A DNA stretch of 64,000 nt. It comes from Polaribacter sp. SA4-12. Its GTDB lineage: Bacteria > Bacteroidota > Bacteroidia > Flavobacteriales > Flavobacteriaceae. Where the stretch lies: positions 1,188,001 through 1,252,000 of the forward strand of contig NZ_CP019334.1 in assembly GCF_002163675.1 (NCBI RefSeq), given 5' to 3'. The position numbers and the translations under genes were made by a program. How positions within the stretch are numbered: the stretch's first letter is position 1; the number at the start of each line of letters is the position of its first letter. This document shows, piece by piece, positions 62,079-64,000 of this stretch. The notes below the pieces were generated by a model. That model was not told where the DNA came from, made no database searches, and was given only the letters and a program-made list of their open reading frames with translations.

Positions 62079-62453
62079 TTGAAAAAAATTATACTTGGTA
62101 TTGCTTTGGTTTCCTTAACTCTTTTCAGTTGTACTGAAAAGAAGGATAAAAAGACTTCAAATAAAATAACACTTACTGCTATTGAAAAAGGAAAAAAACT
62201 TTTTAATAGCAATACCTGCAATACTTGTCATAAAGAACAAGTAAAAGTAATAGGTCCTGCTTTAAAAGATATCGCTGCAAAATACAAAATTGAAGAAGGT
62301 AATATTGTCACTTTTTTACAAGGAAAAAGCAAACCTATTGTAGACACAAAGCCTGGTCAGACAGCAATTATGCAAGCAAACCTTAGCATTACGAAACCAA
62401 TGAAAGTAGAAAATTTAAAAGCTATTTCTGAATACATTATGAGTATCGAGTAG
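62079..62453 (+). CDS. Monohaem cytochrome c-type lipoprotein
   Basis: A 124-aa lipoprotein electron carrier with lipobox LTLFSC (Cys18), a Lys-rich linker, and a class I cytochrome c domain with haem motif CNTCH (47-51) and HKEQVKVIGPAL. Met residues near the C-terminus (AIMQANLSITKPM) could be the distal ligand. It appears to start with TTG (62079), since no in-frame ATG gives a complete signal peptide; the next in-frame Met is far inside. The gene is monocistronic. Confidence 0.85.
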   Translation: MKKIILGIALVSLTLFSCTEKKDKKTSNKITLTAIEKGKKLFNSNTCNTCHKEQVKVIGPALKDIAAKYKIEEGNIVTFLQGKSKPIVDTKPGQTAIMQANLSITKPMKVENLKAISEYIMSIE

Positions 62454-62476
62454 TTACCCCCATTCCCCCTACAGTG

Positions 62477-62518
62477 CAAAAGAGTTTTTTCCGTAATAAG
62501 GAGAAACTCTTTTTTTTT
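62477..62518 (+). terminator. Terminator of the cytochrome gene
   Basis: AAAGAGTTT..TCC / GGA.AAACTCTTT stem followed by a T-run. Confidence 0.8.
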
Positions 62519-62610
62519 CGTTTTAATTTCTTCACAACAAAGAAGCATTTCTATTCTAGGTTTAACTTTTCATCGAGAACCAAAATCACTAAAAAACAAA
62601 CTTTCTTTAC

Positions 62611-62988
62611 TTACTTTTTTTGAGAAGAAATCATCAATAATTCTAATCTCTTTATTTCTCTAAGTAAGGCATTCTTGTTCATTTGCATCCAAGAAAAAAG
62701 TTTTAACATAGACATCATTAATATGCATAAAAAACTTGCAGCTGCCCATTTTATCAATTCGAAAGTTGTTGTTGCTTCAAAAAACTGCATCATTGAATAA
62801 ATTAAAAAACCTAATATGATAAAGTTGACAAAGAATAAGAGGCTTATCATCCATTTTAGTTTGCCATTAAACAATCCTTTTACACTTGCAAACAAATCTT
62901 GTTCTTCTAAACCATCGTAAAATTTAGATTCTTCTTGGGTTAACGTTTCTTTAATTAATTGGTCTATTTCTTCTATATTATCTTTCAT
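62611..62988 (-). CDS. DUF6768-like membrane protein, sigma-factor partner
   Basis: A 125-aa protein: acidic N-terminal helix (NIEEIDQLIKETLTQEESKFYDG), then two membrane helices (about 46-69 and 80-97) and a basic C-terminal tail. The family I recall as DUF6768 sits downstream of an ECF sigma gene, as here, with an 11-nt overlap. Its position and topology fit an anti-sigma-like partner, but no classical zinc anti-sigma motif is visible. Confidence 0.78.
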   Translation of the reverse strand: MKDNIEEIDQLIKETLTQEESKFYDGLEEQDLFASVKGLFNGKLKWMISLLFFVNFIILGFLIYSMMQFFEATTTFELIKWAAASFLCILMMSMLKLFSWMQMNKNALLREIKRLELLMISSQKK

Positions 62989-63512
62989 GACGTGAATGTT
63001 TTAATTTTGTTTTTAATTTTTCTCTTGCGTGAAATAATCTTGATTTTGTGGTTCCGATTGAAATCTGTAGCAAATCACTAATTTCTTTTAAACTATAACT
63101 TTCCTTATAAAACAAACGAAGCACCATTTGATGTTCTACGGATAGTTTTTCAATAGCTTCTAAAAGCACTTTTTTAATAGCAGTAGTATCGTCAACCTTA
63201 GAAAATGAATCTTCTTTTTCACTTTCATTAAAACTTTTTTCTAATTTAATTCGTTCTCTGTTATTAGTTCTTATCCAATCTATTGCTCTTCTGTTTACAA
63301 TACTAATTGCCCAACTTTTAAATTTACTTGTCTCTTGTAAAGTTTCTAATTTATGAATAATGATGATCCAACTTTCTTGCGCGATGTCTTTAGCAACATC
63401 CGCATCTTTTACAATAAAAAAAGCCAGATTACATAATTTTAAATGCCTTTGTATCTCCTTTTTGATATTTTTCAATCAAAGTTACATCTGATAAGTTATT
63501 GGTGTTTTTCAT
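62978..63512 (-). pseudogene. ECF sigma factor gene broken by a 5' frameshift
   Basis: From the ATG at 63512 the frame reads MKNTNNLSDVTLIEKYQKGD, TKAFKIM and stops at 63429, a perfect ECF region 2.1 start. The rest of the sigma factor is in the +1 frame: KLCNLAFFIVKDADVAKDIA, WAISIVNRRAIDWIR and region 4 SLKEISDLLQISIGTTKSRL, ending at 62978. Between KAF and KLCNLA about eight residues normally present are missing, so a short deletion with loss of frame is likely. The frame can start at a TTG (63475), giving an N-terminally altered 165-aa product, but that TTG is only codons 12-13 of the original frame shifted. Confidence 0.7.
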
Positions 63513-63748
63513 AATCAATTACACTACATAGACGTTTCTAAAATGAAAAGGTTCAATTTATTTTCACTTTTAAAGATAAATGAAATATTATATACATTTT
63601 TAGTTATCAGATGCAATCTTTTACGACAAAAATAATTCCACAAATAATAGTGACCCTTTAGTTACTTTTTGTGTCTAAAAAATGGAACTATAATAAAATA
63701 TCACGTTATAGTTTTCGTAACTTTACATATAAAACAATTTAATATATT

Positions 63749-64000
63749 ATGAAAAAAACCTTATGTATTCTCTTATTTTTAACTGCTATGATTGGATGTA
63801 AATCCACATCGATAGTTAATACAAAATTAGACAACAAAACAGAAAGAATGTTAAAAGGAAATTTTACAATTACTTCTGTAAGTTTCCCAGGATCAGATTA
63901 TTTGAAAGTCACTTCTTTTAATTTAGGGGATTCTAAATGTCTTATTGGAAGTAATTGGAGCTTTATTTCTAACAACAATAAAGGTGAAATGAAAATTAAC
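63749..64000 (+). CDS. Lipocalin-like lipoprotein, N-terminal part
   Basis: The first 84 codons of a gene running off the window. MKKTLCILLFLTAMIGC is a lipoprotein signal (Cys17). After a short linker the sequence reads LKGNFTITSVSFPGSDYLKV, then FNLGDSKCLIGSNWSFISNN, a beta-strand pattern with GxW-like start that I associate with flavobacterial lipocalin-family lipoproteins. The family call is tentative because only the first strands are visible. Confidence 0.65.
   Translation, partial: MKKTLCILLFLTAMIGCKSTSIVNTKLDNKTERMLKGNFTITSVSFPGSDYLKVTSFNLGDSKCLIGSNWSFISNNNKGEMKIN

Noticed and set aside
62978..63475. A normal 165-aa sigma factor starting at TTG 63475
   Set aside because: That start lies inside a different frame that encodes the true N-terminus; using it replaces region 2.1 with unrelated residues.

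Overview
The window reads as chromosomal DNA of an AT-rich marine-type Flavobacteriaceae (Bacteroidota); the Polaribacter/Tenacibaculum neighbourhood is my best guess from gene content, not a proven assignment. Pointers are type IX secretion sorting tails, OmpP1/FadL porin, bacillithiol enzyme BshB1, DUF2147, DUF6095 and DUF2520 families, GH67 remnant, promoter boxes of the TAnnTTTG type, and a likely sulfonolipid gene pair. No rRNA operon, prophage, CRISPR array or intact insertion sequence was seen. The single tRNA is tRNA-His(GTG).

Layout. 1-6.4 kb: murQ with two small downstream genes, a DinB protein, a basic secreted protein with a sigma-54-like promoter, an OmpP1 porin and a cluster of tiny Cys-containing genes, one of them decayed. 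6.6-10.4 kb: a TPR histidine kinase/response regulator pair, an acidic lipoprotein, and a membrane protein behind an array of TGTC/GACA half-sites. 10.5-20.3 kb: IS3 OrfA remnant, bcp, nth, an ECF sigma factor with a hairpin leader and a 47-aa companion, a 1346-aa VCBS/ASPIC/vanadium-haloperoxidase fusion with a sorting tail, and uvrA. 20.4-26.4 kb: two unknown envelope genes and a tight LytS-type kinase / metallophosphoesterase / LytTR regulator operon. 26.4-40.5 kb: tRNA-His with a nearby partial copy of its 3' end, bshB1, pckA, a trans-sulfuration enzyme, DUF2520-kdsC with two DUF2147 genes, an unusual half-decayed ABC ATPase, pcm, a Gfo/Idh/MocA oxidoreductase and 3-hydroxyacyl-CoA dehydrogenase separated by an inverted-repeat element, a PagL-like protein, and divergent dps/oxyR. 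40.5-51.5 kb: an LRR T9SS cargo with a His-rich extension, an ABC-F ATPase, a thioredoxin-like lipoprotein without CxxC, a DEAD-box helicase with a structured leader, a 5'-truncated GH67 gene, and gerW/DUF2953 flanked by near-identical repeats. 51.5-64 kb: the alpha-oxoamine synthase/cysteine-synthase-like pair, an S9 peptidase, ybaB and small membrane proteins, an AsmA-like protein, rocD, a monohaem cytochrome lipoprotein, a frameshifted ECF sigma gene with its DUF6768 partner, and the start of a lipocalin-like lipoprotein.

The strongest non-coding signal is a structured element present three times (47-120, 12086-12248, 20231-20300 reverse). It has an invariant core and covarying flanking stems, resembles what I remember of the Flavo-1 RNA class, and in one copy carries a second palindromic repeat in its apical loop. 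Other repeats (REP-like TCATTGCGA palindromes, 73-bp twin copies around gerW, a 176-bp inverted-repeat element) show that the intergenic regions are populated by small dispersed elements. Several genes are in decay: a Cys-rich small gene, a GH67 gene, an IS3 OrfA and an ECF sigma factor. Most of the rest is ordinary core metabolism and envelope biology.
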